Below are positions 9,181 to 17,439 of a stretch of 35,270 nt of DNA, in pieces. This DNA comes from Ichthyocystis sparus (GTDB lineage: Bacteria > Pseudomonadota > Gammaproteobacteria > Burkholderiales > 2013Ark19i), in the NCBI RefSeq assembly GCF_900078755.1, contig NZ_FKIH01000053.1; one strand, 5' to 3'. Positions within the stretch are counted from its first letter, which is position 1. The number at the start of each line of letters is the position of its first letter. Under the pieces are notes generated by a model that was not told the DNA's origin, searched no databases, and saw only the letters and a program-made list of their open reading frames with translations. The translations under genes were made by a program, and so were the position numbers.

Positions 9181-10140
9181 ATGTCTAATAAAAGAGTATA
9201 TGGCGCTTCAGGTGGTAACAGTAGTAGTAGTTCAGAAATTGATGATGGTCCTGGCGATGGTGGAAGTGAATCTCCCCTTGGAGCGGTCGGCCAGGATACC
9301 AAATATGACGATGAAGAATCAGAAAAATGATCTACTGCTTCTGGTAGATCAGGTGGGGTCTTATCTGCCTCCGGTGGCCCCGAATTGTATGAAGTGTTGG
9401 GTGCGAAACCAAAAGCAAGGGGTAGAGGTGGTCCTAGCAGAGGGAAGGGTGATATATGGAGCAACCCTACCCGAAGGTCGGCTAGGTCTTTGAAAGGTAG
9501 GGGGCAGGCTGTGGCTGCTGCTAGAGAGTACCCGCCTGTTCGTGAACAAAAGGAAAACGTAGTAGTGGCAGTGAGAGTGTCTGGTGCCGGTCCGAGGGTG
9601 TATCGTGGTCCAGGTTGTGATTCACACAAAGCCAAGAAAAAAACCGGGAGTTCTGGTGTTATAATGTTTGATAGTTTACGTGATTCGTTATTGGCAGCGT
9701 TACTGGGCATGTCTCTTTTTGCGCTTTTCGTTTACGATTTATTAATACTTGAAAGATCTGACGAATGCGGGAAAGTAACCGGGCTTACAAGGACACAATT
9801 AGCTTGCACAGTGACTGGTGCTTTCACATGGGTTCTTTTTTTATGTTGGCGGTGTTTGCAAGTCTTCTATCATCTAGGAATAGGAAAAAATCTCAGCAAG
9901 AAGATGAATAGTGGTGAAATGTATGTGTTTGTTGTGGGGCATGGTGTTTCTGTTTTTTTGTGTAGATGGATTTCATATGCGGGGCGTGTACAAGCAGTAG
10001 CGGTACCATTGTTGAGGGGAAGCTGCGCCCGTGTTTGGCCGTCGTACAGTAAAAAAGCATTAGGAGTTTTTTTCTGGATCATTTTTGGGTTCCTAGGCTT
10101 AATGAGAGAGGGACCCTCGCAAGTTTATAAACGTCTCTAG
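9181..10140 (+). pseudogene. Type A family gene, broken by one stop and one frameshift
   Basis: ATG at 9181 begins SNKRVYGASGGNSSSSSEID and continues in frame through SPLGAVGQDTK until a TGA at 9328-9330. The same frame then continues with SGGVLSASG, VLGAKPKARG, the signature IWSNPTRRSARSLKGRGQ (9454-9507) and GAGPRVYRGPGCD, followed by helix 1 (LLAALLGMSLFALFVYDLL). In helix 2 the run at 9836-9842 has seven T. With eight T the frame would read MLAVFASLLSSRNRKKSQQEDE and stop at 9911, as in paralogues. As it stands, translation runs on to 10140 with about 77 unrelated residues. An internal TTG at 9385 could start a truncated product. Otherwise well preserved, so inactivation is recent or switchable. 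Confidence 0.8.
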
Positions 10141-10633
10141 CTCATCCTAAACTTGTGGGACTTACATGAGAAAGTAACAGACCTTATACCCGGTTCCTAT
10201 TTTGCACGAGTTGGTTGTAGGTTGTGCTTTGAGTCTTAAAGACATTGCCAGTGTGGTCCAGGCTAGTTATACATACAGAGCAAAAACATCTTTTTAGTAC
10301 AGATTTGCACATGAAAGTTGAGTTTAGCACGCACTTTCATATTATATGCTAAAACTATCAACTTACTGAGTTTAAAAATTATAAAAATAACTGGGTCTGT
10401 TTGGTAATTTGGATAAGACAAGAACAAGAATTGTTTAATCTAATCCACACTGACAGCATAGAATAAATGTTAAAAAATAACACCGTACATTGTTAAATAT
10501 CTTACATAAAACATATGGATATATCAATTTTTAATAGGGATAATGCACAAGGTTCTATAATTACAGTTAGTACTTATACTATTATCGATACTCCTATACC
10601 TACACATAAATTAATTATCATTTGTCATAACGA
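10141..10633. other. Duplicated 3' and 5' flanks between tandem copies
   Basis: The segment after the 9181 copy (about 10130-10240, CGTCTCTAGCTCATCCTAAACTTGTGGGA...) aligns with 11690-11800 after the 10774 copy (CGTCTCTAGTTCATTCTAGATTTGT...). The right part (10370-10630) aligns with 12000-12245 upstream of the 12385 gene. A + strand frame at 10515-10781 is low-complexity and not called. Confidence 0.45.
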
Positions 10634-10673
10634 GAGTAAAAAAATCAGCATAAATATTATTAACTTATCATTA
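10634..10673 (+). promoter_or_regulatory. Conserved upstream element of the 10774 copy
   Basis: AGTAAAAAAATCAGCATAAATATTATTAACTTATCATTA matches the family element, with TTGCCTTACC decayed to TAACTTATC. It is about 100 bp before the GTG start. Confidence 0.5.
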
Positions 10674-10773
10674 ATTTTGACCTACGTATATAGTTGCTCT
10701 AGTGATAGCATGTCCGGCATAAGAGGATGTATCACAAAATTAAGAACAATAAACATGAAAGAGGTTGCTCTCT

Positions 10774-11633
10774 GTGTCTGATAAAAAAATATATGGCACT
10801 TCAGTTAGTAGCAGTGATTAAGAAACTGATGAGTCCGACAGTGGTAGAAATAAATCTCCCCTTGAGGCAGTCGGCCGGGATGCTGGATCCGAAAAATCAG
10901 CAAAAAAGTGGTGATGGTTCGTCGGGTATATCCTTACTTGCCTCCTCCAGATCTGTTCAGGAATTGGGTTCAAAACCAAAAACAAGAGGCAAAGTAGGTA
11001 AAGGAAAAGGTCATAAACAAGAAAAAAGATTGTGTATGGAGCAACCCTGCCCGAAAATCAGCTAAATCTTTTAAAGGTAGAGGGCAGACTATGTCTGCTG
11101 CTAGAGAATCTCCCCCTCCCCATGAGCAAAAAGAACCGTCAGTAGCAATAAAAGTGGTCGGTGTCGGTCCGAGAAGAACTCGTGGTCCAGGTTCTAATCC
11201 AGTCACCATCAAGAAAAGATCAGAAGGCACTGATATTAGGTTGTGTGATATGCTGTCGGTATCATTGGTAATTGTGTTGGTTTTTGCAGTTTTAGTCTAC
11301 GATTTATTAACACTTGAGGACTCTGATACAACGTCTGGAGAGGACTCTAATGCCGCCGCGGCATCTGGTAGAATAACCGGGTTTTCGAGATCATTCCTCG
11401 CATCCATAGCACCTAATGTTTTCATAGTCTTGTTAATGTTATCAGCGCTGTTTGTAGGTGTTATATCCTCCAGGAGGAGGAAATCCAAACGGGAAGATGA
11501 GCAATGGTATAATACATGTGTTGTAGTAATCGTGGTGTTTTTGTTTTCTTTGCTTTGTAGAGTTATCTCTTGCGTGTGTTGTGTAAACGAACGGTTCAAT
11601 GCTCTTAGGGTCTGTGTTGTAGTAGGGGCATAG
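10774..11633 (+). pseudogene. Type A family gene, multiple lesions and lost stop
   Basis: GTG at 10774 gives SDKKIYGTSVSSSD, then TAA at 10819-10821. The frame continues ETDESDSGRNKSPLEAVGRD before a further break near 10900, where reading moves to SGDGSSGISLLASS and QELGSKPKTRG. Another shift before the signature restores WSNPARKSAKSFKGRGQ (about 11037-11088) and GVGPRRTRGPGSN. Helix 1 (VIVLVFAVLVYDLLTLE), ITGFS, helix 2 and SSRRRKSKREDE follow. The stop used by the 12385 gene (TAA after REDG) is CAA here, adding about 45 residues, partly hydrophobic, before TAG at 11631-11633. An internal ATG at 11091 leaves a 180-codon frame starting just after the signature and covering the GPR block and both helices. 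Whether that part is expressed is unknown. Confidence 0.8.
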
Positions 11634-12248
11634 GAATATAGGGGGTGGTTTTTGGGATCTTTGGTAGAAGAATCCTCAAAAAGCTGTCCCGTCTCTAGTT
11701 CATTCTAGATTTGTCTATGGTATTTACATTAAAATAGCAACCTTTTCCTGGTTTATATTTTATGTAGATTGGTTGGTTTGTATTTTTAAGTTCTGTTGAA
11801 ATGCACGGCAAGGCCCCAAATTAGGACGATAATGCTAAATATCTGCCCAACAATAGTGCCTGTTAGTTTAAAAAAGTGTCTGAGAAATTTAGTCATTCCT
11901 AATTTATGAAGTCATTACTAGTATGGCCCAAATTAGTCGTAACACAAACACAGAACAAAGAAACACTACTACCCCACACCCATCCAACTTAATGAGTTTA
12001 AAAATTACAAAAACGACTAACTTCTATTTAAAGTAGGACCTAATTTCCTAGATAAGGTTAATTTTCCTTTTATTGTCCTATGCTAACGACACAAAAAAAT
12101 GTAAAAATATCTACAATATCTCTATCATGGAGCGTCTTGCATAAAATCTTATGAAGCTTTAACAAAAACACGATTCTATCACGTACCACAGTTAGTATTT
12201 ATTATCTACAGCTATATATCTATATTTTATAGCTATTTTGGCAATATA
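11634..12248. other. Spacer of duplicated flanks
   Basis: No gene is visible. The left part matches the flank after the 9181 copy. The right part (from about 12000, GAGTTTAAAAATTACAAAAA) matches 10370-10630, and more loosely 20700-20935, 21223-21433 and 31930-32200, all upstream of family copies. The upstream repeat is thus about 250-300 bp long. Confidence 0.45.
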
Positions 12249-12286
12249 AGTAAAAAATTGGTAGAAATATTATTGCCTTACCAGTA
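12249..12286 (+). promoter_or_regulatory. Conserved upstream element of the 12385 gene
   Basis: AGTAAAAAATTGGTAGAAAT followed by ATTATTGCCTTACCAGTA is the cleanest copy of the family element next to an intact gene, 98 bp before the ATG. TATTAT could be a -10 box, but no matching -35 at normal spacing is convincing, so it may be a regulator site or part of a long 5' leader. Confidence 0.6.
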
Positions 12287-12384
12287 AATTTGTACACATG
12301 TGTCTCGTTGCTCGAATGGTGCTGCAACGGGTGTAAGGTGTTCCTTTAGTTAAGAACAATAAATATGAAATAGGGTAGCTATCT

Positions 12385-13113
12385 ATGTCTGATAAGAGAA
12401 TATATGGTACTTCGGGTAGTAACAGTAGTTCGGAAACTGATGATCCTGACAATGATGAAAGTAAATCTCTCATTGGAGCAGTCGGTCAGGATACTGGAGC
12501 CGCAAAATCAGAAGAAAAATCTGGAAAGGGTAGCGGTGGTAGGTCATTAGCTTCCGCTTCCGGCGGGTCCGGGTTGACTAGTGAATTAGGTGCAAAACCA
12601 AAAGGAAGAGGAGGTAGAGGAGATCCTGGCAAGGGAAAGATTGATATATGGAGCAACCCTACCCGAAGGTCGGCTAGGTCTTTGAGAGGTAAAGGACAGG
12701 CTATGGCTGCCGCTAGAGGATATCCCCTTCCTCAAGAAAAAGAAAAACCTATAGTAGCAGTAAGGGTAGAAGGCGTAGGCCCCAGGAAGGTGCGTGGTCC
12801 AGGTTCTGATACACCCATCATCAAGAAAAAAATGGGGCGTATTGAGCCTACTGTATCTGATATGATCCCAGCATCATTATTGGCTGTGTTGATTCTTGCA
12901 GTTTTAGCTTACGATTTATTAACACTAGAAGGCTCTGGAACGGCATCTGAGGGAAACTCCGACCCCGTGCGTGGGAAAATAACCGGGCTTTCAAGGATAT
13001 ATCTCGCATATGCAGTACCTGTTCTTTTTATGTTGATGTTTTTGCTATCAGCACTTTTTATAAGTATTGTGTCATCTGAAGGTAGTAAAAGATCTAAACG
13101 GGAAGATGGGTAA
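12385..13113 (+). CDS. Type A family membrane protein (intact)
   Basis: ATG at 12385 begins SDKRIYGTSGSNSSSETDDP. The product is 242 aa: KSLIGAVGQDTG at 27-38, a Ser/Gly/Lys linker, SELGAKPKGRGG at 66-77, the signature IWSNPTRRSARSLRGKGQ at 88-105 followed by AMAAARG, VAVRVEGVGPRKVRGPGSD at 124-142, helix 1 at about 162-182 ending YDLLTLE, a loop with KITGLS, helix 2 at about 205-230, and the tail SEGSKRSKREDG. It is the intact reference for a tandem triplet with the 9181 and 10774 pseudogenes, sharing flanks and upstream element with both. A hairpin-T terminator candidate follows directly. Function unknown. Two helices with a short loop and a charged tail fit membrane insertion with both ends on one side. 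Confidence 0.88.
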   Translation: MSDKRIYGTSGSNSSSETDDPDNDESKSLIGAVGQDTGAAKSEEKSGKGSGGRSLASASGGSGLTSELGAKPKGRGGRGDPGKGKIDIWSNPTRRSARSLRGKGQAMAAARGYPLPQEKEKPIVAVRVEGVGPRKVRGPGSDTPIIKKKMGRIEPTVSDMIPASLLAVLILAVLAYDLLTLEGSGTASEGNSDPVRGKITGLSRIYLAYAVPVLFMLMFLLSALFISIVSSEGSKRSKREDG

Positions 13114-13127
13114 TGGTAGGGCGTATG

Positions 13128-13153
13128 CATTGCTTTGAAAGGCAGTGTTTTTA
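13128..13153 (+). terminator. Putative intrinsic terminator after the 12385 gene
   Basis: CATTGCTT pairs with AGGCAGTG (8 bp, including two G-T pairs) around TGAA, immediately followed by TTTTTATTAT. It lies 15 bp past the TAA. It suggests the gene is transcribed as a single unit. Confidence 0.45.
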
Positions 13154-13423
13154 TTATCCGTGTAGGAATGGCTCTTTCTTATTCGTAGCACTCTGTTTAG
13201 ATTAGCAATCTGCGCTTTTGGTAATGGGATTTGCAGGACTTGCGTAAAAATGGCAACTTTACCTGGTCCTTGTTTTGTGCTAACTGGCTTGCATTCTGGA
13301 TGGACAAGCTACCAACCACTCATACAAACCACAACTCAGCACAAGAGTTTTGTCGCTATTTTACACAAATCATCACATTAATCTTATATAAACAATTGTC
13401 TTGTATTAATAATATTTATTATG
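13154..13423. other. Short spacer without a gene
   Basis: A + strand frame at 13231-13461 spans the spacer and the next upstream element. It has no family resemblance and is not called. The string at 13230-13290 (GGACTTGCGTAAAAATGGCAACTTTACCTGG) matches the 3' flanks at 10160-10195 and 11720-11755. The right half (13370-13423) matches 15345-15394. Confidence 0.4.
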
Positions 13424-13474
13424 CCAAAAACAAAAAATTTAGCATGAATAATGCTCATTAAACTCTATTATTGG
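13424..13474 (+). promoter_or_regulatory. Conserved upstream element of the 13551 copy
   Basis: CCAAAAACAAAAAATTTAGC followed by AACTCTATTATTGG is shared with 15394-15440, ahead of the sister gene. Both belong to a sub-variant of the family element in which the TTGCCTTACC half is replaced. Confidence 0.45.
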
Positions 13475-13550
13475 TACAACGATATTTGCCGTGTTTGGTG
13501 TATGCGCAACATAAACATTGCTGATAATAATAGTTGGGGTGGGGGTTATC

Positions 13551-14286
13551 GTGTCTGATAAAAGAGTATACGGCACTGCAGGTTATGGTAGCAGTTCAGA
13601 AACTGACGAACTTGGTAATAATAAATAGGGAAGAACCCACCCTTGTAGGGGTAAGTCAGGATACTAAAGGTAAAAGCAAAAAATCAGAAAAGAAAAGTGG
13701 CAATGTCGGTAGTTCTGGTGTAGTAGGACTGAGTGCGTCATTAACAAGTTCCAGCAGCTCTGGATTAGGTGAAAATTTAGGTGCAAGACCAAAAGTAAAG
13801 CATGGAGGAAAAGGAAGAAAATCAAATAGGAAAGATAATGATATATGGCATAACCCCACCCGAAAATCAGCAAAGGCTTTGAAAGGTCAGGGACAAAATC
13901 TCGCTGCTACTCAAGAATGTGGAGATAACAATGAGGGAGAAGGACATGCTGGTTTGAGCTTACTGAGATTAGGAATAGGCCCACGAAGTAAGCTTGGTAA
14001 TAGAGTAAGAGAGCCTGGCAAAATTGTCTCTGGGGGTATGTCGCGTTCAGAATTTAGGGGTAACATGCTGCTTTTTTTTTGTATTATTTTTCCCGTATTG
14101 ATAATACTTTTTAGTGACATCTCACGGGGCAGTATTGGTAAATCAGATGGTGAAAGTGCTAGCCTTGCTGATAAAACTAGGTATGTTGGTTTTTGGGTTG
14201 TAGCTTTATTTGTAGCTTTTGGTTTCTGGCTGATGTTTAATTTTGGAAATGTTGGGGATAGGAAGTTTAGAAGAAGAAACAAGTAG
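13551..14286 (+). pseudogene. Type A family gene with a single frameshift (possibly switchable)
   Basis: GTG at 13551 begins SDKRVYGTAGYGSSSETDEL, then hits TAG at 13626-13628 in AATAATAAATAGG. Removing one A would read NNNREEPTLVGVSQDTKG and keep the rest open to 14286: GENLGARPKVKHGG, the signature IWHNPTRKSAKALKGQGQ (about 13843-13896), GIGPRSKLGNRVREPGK, helix 1 with a T9 run at 14072-14080, helix 2, and the tail GDRKFRRRNK. An upstream ATG at 13534, in the downstream frame, gives a continuous 250-codon product whose first about 30 residues are unrelated to the family. So either this is a one-lesion pseudogene, a sequencing error, or a gene with two alternative N-termini. Confidence 0.75.
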
Positions 14287-14529
14287 AAAGTTAAGTGTAC
14301 TTGTTGTTGCCGCCAATGCGTACAAATACAACAATAGAAATAGGAAGTGTGCGATTCGTGATTTTATACTGTGGGCTATTTGATTGTGTGTCTGTGATGC
14401 TGTTCAATAAATAGTAGAATGGGATTTTCCTGGTGTTCATGAATATTATCGTGCCACACAAAAAGTATAGAAAATAATGCATCAGTGAATTTCGAGATTT
14501 ATTATATTCAGTCACACTTTCACACTTGT
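14287..14529. other. Duplicated 3' flank
   Basis: 14350-14480 aligns with 16320-16440 after the sister gene at 15533 (for example CCTGGTGTTCATGAATATTA against TTGGTGTTCGTGGGTATTA). This confirms that the 13551 and 15533 loci are a tandem duplicate including the 3' flank. No gene is visible. Confidence 0.45.
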
Positions 14530-14930
14530 GTGTTCTGATGGGAGAGATTGTGTTGCTTCAGACAGTAGGATAAGTAATTAAAAAAATCGGCAAGAATCGA
14601 GACTAGGGTAGTAAAAATTACCTCCTTGGAATGTTAAATCAAGATAGGTAAAAAAATAATAAGGGAAGGTGTTAAATTGGTGTTGTCTCTGTTAAAAGGG
14701 GTGGATTTGCCTCTTTGGCCAACCAATTATCTAAAAAATCAGGTGCGATAATCGAAGTAAAGCCTAAATAAAACTAAGGAAAAACAGGCAAAAAAGGTGT
14801 AATGTAAGGAATACTTCTACCACAAAGCTGGCGGGATCATCTTTGAAAGCCTAGGAGAAAAAACTTGCTGCCTCCAAGGAGAGGCTTAGGATAAAAACTC
14901 AAAAATAAACTGCAAACTACCAAATATCAA
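14530..14930 (+). pseudogene. Type A family pseudogene (nearly erased)
   Basis: Scattered family fragments remain in several frames: YLLGMLNQDR (about 14620-14650, for SPLGAVGQD) and TSTTKLAGSSLKA then EKKLAASKE (about 14815-14880, for NPTRKSAKSLKGQGQKLAAA). A hydrophobic stretch may follow near 14950-15000. Numerous stops occur. It adds a relic between the two sister genes 13551 and 15533. Confidence 0.5.
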
Positions 14931-15393
14931 CACATATAGCTAAATTTTGATTTGGATGTATGATTGCGGTCCTTTGTAGTCTCATCTGTGTTTATTCTAT
15001 TACACAATAGCTGCATAAATATCCATGGTAGAATGACTAATTATACTGGACGGTAAATTTATTAAAAAATAAACCTTATTTATGAGAAAAACAACTATCA
15101 GCAACCATTTCCATAGCAAATAGGGTCATGGCAGAATAAAATCAATATTTTTTCTGCTGCTTATATTGCTTGATATTGCTAATATAACATTGGTAAGAGT
15201 AGAAATTTATTTTCGCCTACGTCAGCCATAATAATATCACTAGCAAAACTAGCTTCACAATATTAGCATTAGCAAAATATCAACCGCTAATGTAATCACA
15301 ACACACTATGAGAATTTTACTATCTTACACAAATTCTCACATTAATCTTACATGAGTAATCGTCTTGTTCTTGTACTAATACTATTTATTATA
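14931..15393. other. AT-rich spacer
   Basis: No gene is seen. The last about 100 bp (from about 15300, TTACACAAATTCTCACATTAATCTTA) repeat 13357-13387 (TTACACAAATCATCACATTAATCTTA), the start of the upstream flank of the sister copy. Confidence 0.4.
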
Positions 15394-15440
15394 CCAAGAG
15401 CAAAAAATTTAGCATAAATAATTCTTTTTGAACTCTATTA
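15394..15440 (+). promoter_or_regulatory. Conserved upstream element of the 15533 gene
   Basis: CCAAGAGCAAAAAATTTAGC followed by AACTCTATTATG, 93 bp before the ATG. It is the sister of 13424-13474. Confidence 0.5.
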
Positions 15441-15532
15441 TGCGTATAGGTGTGGTTGCTACGTTTAGTGTTTTAGTGTATGTAACGTAGTAAGCATTTC
15501 TTTCTTACAATAATCATAAGAATGGGGCCAGC

Positions 15533-16258
15533 ATGTCTGATAAAAGAGTATACGGCGCTACAGGTGGTGATAGTAGTTCAGAAACTGACGAACTTAGTAA
15601 CAGTGAAGAGAAATCCGACCTTGGGAAAGTTGGTCAGAATACTCGAAGTAGAAACAAAATACTAGGGAATAGAAGCGGCAGTAGTTCTAGTGTGGGGGCA
15701 TCATTGATGGGTCCCAACGACTCTGAGTTAGGTAAAGATTTAGGTGCAAAACCAAAAGTAAAACACCATGACCATGGAGGAAAGGGAAAAAGATCAGGTA
15801 GTAAAGGCGGTGATATATGGCATAACCCTACCCGAAAATCAGCAAAGTCTTTGAGAGGTCAGGGGCAAATTCTCGCTGCTGCTAGAGGAGGATGTGGAAA
15901 TAGAGGCGAAGGGGAAGACCTTTCAGGTTTGGTGGTAGTGAGAATGGATGGCCCACGAAGTAGGCTTGGCGCAGGCAGAACTAGAGAGCCAGGCAAAGTC
16001 TCTCCTGATATGCCTCAATCACAATTCAGAAAAGGTGTGTTTTTCGTGTTAGCGCTATCTTGTCCGATATTGTCGATACTTTTTAGTGACATCTTAAGGG
16101 GCAGTATCGGTGGGTCAGGTGGTAGAAATGCTACCCTTGTCGATAAGACCAGATATTTGGTTTTTTGCTTTATGGTTTTATTCGTGGCTTATTTGTTCTG
16201 GCTGGTACTTAATTTTGGAAGAATCGGGGACGGGAGATTCAGAAGGAGAAATAAATAG
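15533..16258 (+). CDS. Type A family membrane protein (intact)
   Basis: ATG at 15533 begins SDKRVYGATGGDSSSETDEL. The product is 241 aa: KSDLGKVGQNTR at 27-38, a Ser-rich linker, KDLGAKPKVKHHDHGGKG at 68-85, the signature IWHNPTRKSAKSLRGQGQ at 95-112 then ILAAARGG, VVVRMDGPRSRLGAGRTREP at 134-153, helix 1 at about 167-187 ending LFSDILRGSIG, a loop with VDKTRY, helix 2 at about 207-228, and the tail GDGRFRRRNK. It is the closest relative of the 13551 copy, with FSDI.RGSIG and FRRRNK in common, so the pair is a recent tandem duplicate. It converges with the minus-strand copy ending at 16414. Function unknown. Confidence 0.88.
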   Translation: MSDKRVYGATGGDSSSETDELSNSEEKSDLGKVGQNTRSRNKILGNRSGSSSSVGASLMGPNDSELGKDLGAKPKVKHHDHGGKGKRSGSKGGDIWHNPTRKSAKSLRGQGQILAAARGGCGNRGEGEDLSGLVVVRMDGPRSRLGAGRTREPGKVSPDMPQSQFRKGVFFVLALSCPILSILFSDILRGSIGGSGGRNATLVDKTRYLVFCFMVLFVAYLFWLVLNFGRIGDGRFRRRNK

Positions 16259-16413
16259 AAAGTTGAATATGGTTATTTGTTGCCATCAACATATGCAGTA
16301 TGGGTAGAAATGTATTGTATAATTCGTGGTTTGGTACTGTCAGTTGTTTGGTCGTGCCACTGTGACGGTTGGTTGATAAAACAAAATATGGTTTTTATTG
16401 GTGTTCGTGGGTA

Positions 16414-17128
16414 TTACCTACCGTGCTGCAAACAGAAGTATGAGAGATAACTAGACGATATAATGCTTACAAGCAACGCTAATGACATTATCAAGCTCAT
16501 TAAAACGGCAGGTGCTATGGACGCTAGGTGTCGTCTTGAAAGTCCGGTTGTTTTCCCAAACGTCTTGGAGCCAAGCGTCAATAAATCGTAGATTAAAACA
16601 GTGGAAATAGACATAACTACTGACATTACCGAAAGCACCTCACACAAACTAATATCAGAACCACCGCCGGCTCTTTTCTCGGTAGTATTTGAATCGCGAC
16701 CTGGATAGCGTACTTTCCTTGGACTTATACCAGTCACTCTTATTGCTACTGGAGCTGATTGTTGTTCAGAGCTAGGGGCATATCTAATAGCAGCAGCCAT
16801 AGCCTGTCCTCTACCCCTCAGAGACTTTGCTGATTTTCTAGTAGGATTATGCCATATCATCTTTTGTTTTGCTAGAATTACTCATGTCTCCTCTGCTTCT
16901 TGATTTTGGTTTTGCACCTAATTCCCGAGACAATCTGTAGCTACCGGAGATGGTTAAGGACTTACCATATGACGCACCACCACCATCACTTTTTTCTGAT
17001 TTTCGAGATTTAATATTCTGACTGACAGCTTCCAGGAGAGATTAATCTCCACTATCATCAAGCCCATCAATCTCTGAAACACTACTGCTATTACTATCTG
17101 AAGCACATTATATTCTTCTACCAGACAT
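16414..17128 (-). pseudogene. Type A family gene on the minus strand, multiple lesions
   Basis: This is the only minus-strand family copy. ATG (17128 downwards) begins SGRRI, then TAA. Further along the frame reads SSVSEIDGLDDSGD with a second stop where paralogues have GDKS. SRELGAKPKSRSRG follows. Two bases are missing at the signature (GATATGGCATAAT for GATATATGGCATAAC), shifting the frame; IWHNPTRKSAKSLRGRGQ then continues in an open frame of 148 codons (16860-16414) with AMAAAIR, VAIRVTGISPRKVRYPGRDS, helix 1 ending IYDLLTLG, TTGLS, helix 2 and a non-basic end. Upstream, the conserved element is present in the same inverted orientation, so the whole unit was inverted. It is closest to the 12385 type. 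Confidence 0.78.
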
Positions 17129-17257
17129 AGAGAATCACCCTCTTTGATGTACTGTCATCAACACAACGGCGCACCATCATACACATTGTATGACTATCAG
17201 AGCAACGAAACTGCGCAGATTAGAGCACAGATCAGCTAGATCGCTCTGCCCCAGAGC

Positions 17258-17299
17258 TACTGATAAGGCAACAATACTACTGCCAACTTTTTTACTTTT
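17258..17299 (-). promoter_or_regulatory. Conserved upstream element, inverted
   Basis: Read on the minus strand: AAAGTAAAAAAGTTGGCAGT followed by AGTATTGTTGCCTTATCAGTA. This is one of the best matches to the family element, 129 bp before the ATG of the minus-strand copy. Its inversion together with the gene shows it travels with the unit. Confidence 0.6.
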
Positions 17300-17439
17300 A
17301 TTACGAAAAAATAATAGGTAATTCTAAGCATAGAGATATCAAATAGTATAGGTACTAACTGATATGGGGCATAACTTACTTATACCTTATCCATGAGAGT
17401 GAATTGTTATGTACAGATAAATTAAATGAGAGAAATTAT

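Noticed and set aside
9328..9330. TGA recoded as tryptophan
   Set aside because: Intact members end with TGA (for example 1745-1747, 19387-19389, 35186-35188) and the conserved Trp of the signature is always TGG, so the standard bacterial code holds.
9177..9710. 177-codon minus-strand frame opposite the 9181 copy
   Set aside because: It is the antisense shadow of the Ser/Gly-rich family coding sequence; similar antisense frames (7318-7545, 12270-12473, 34594-34833) occur opposite other members for the same compositional reason.
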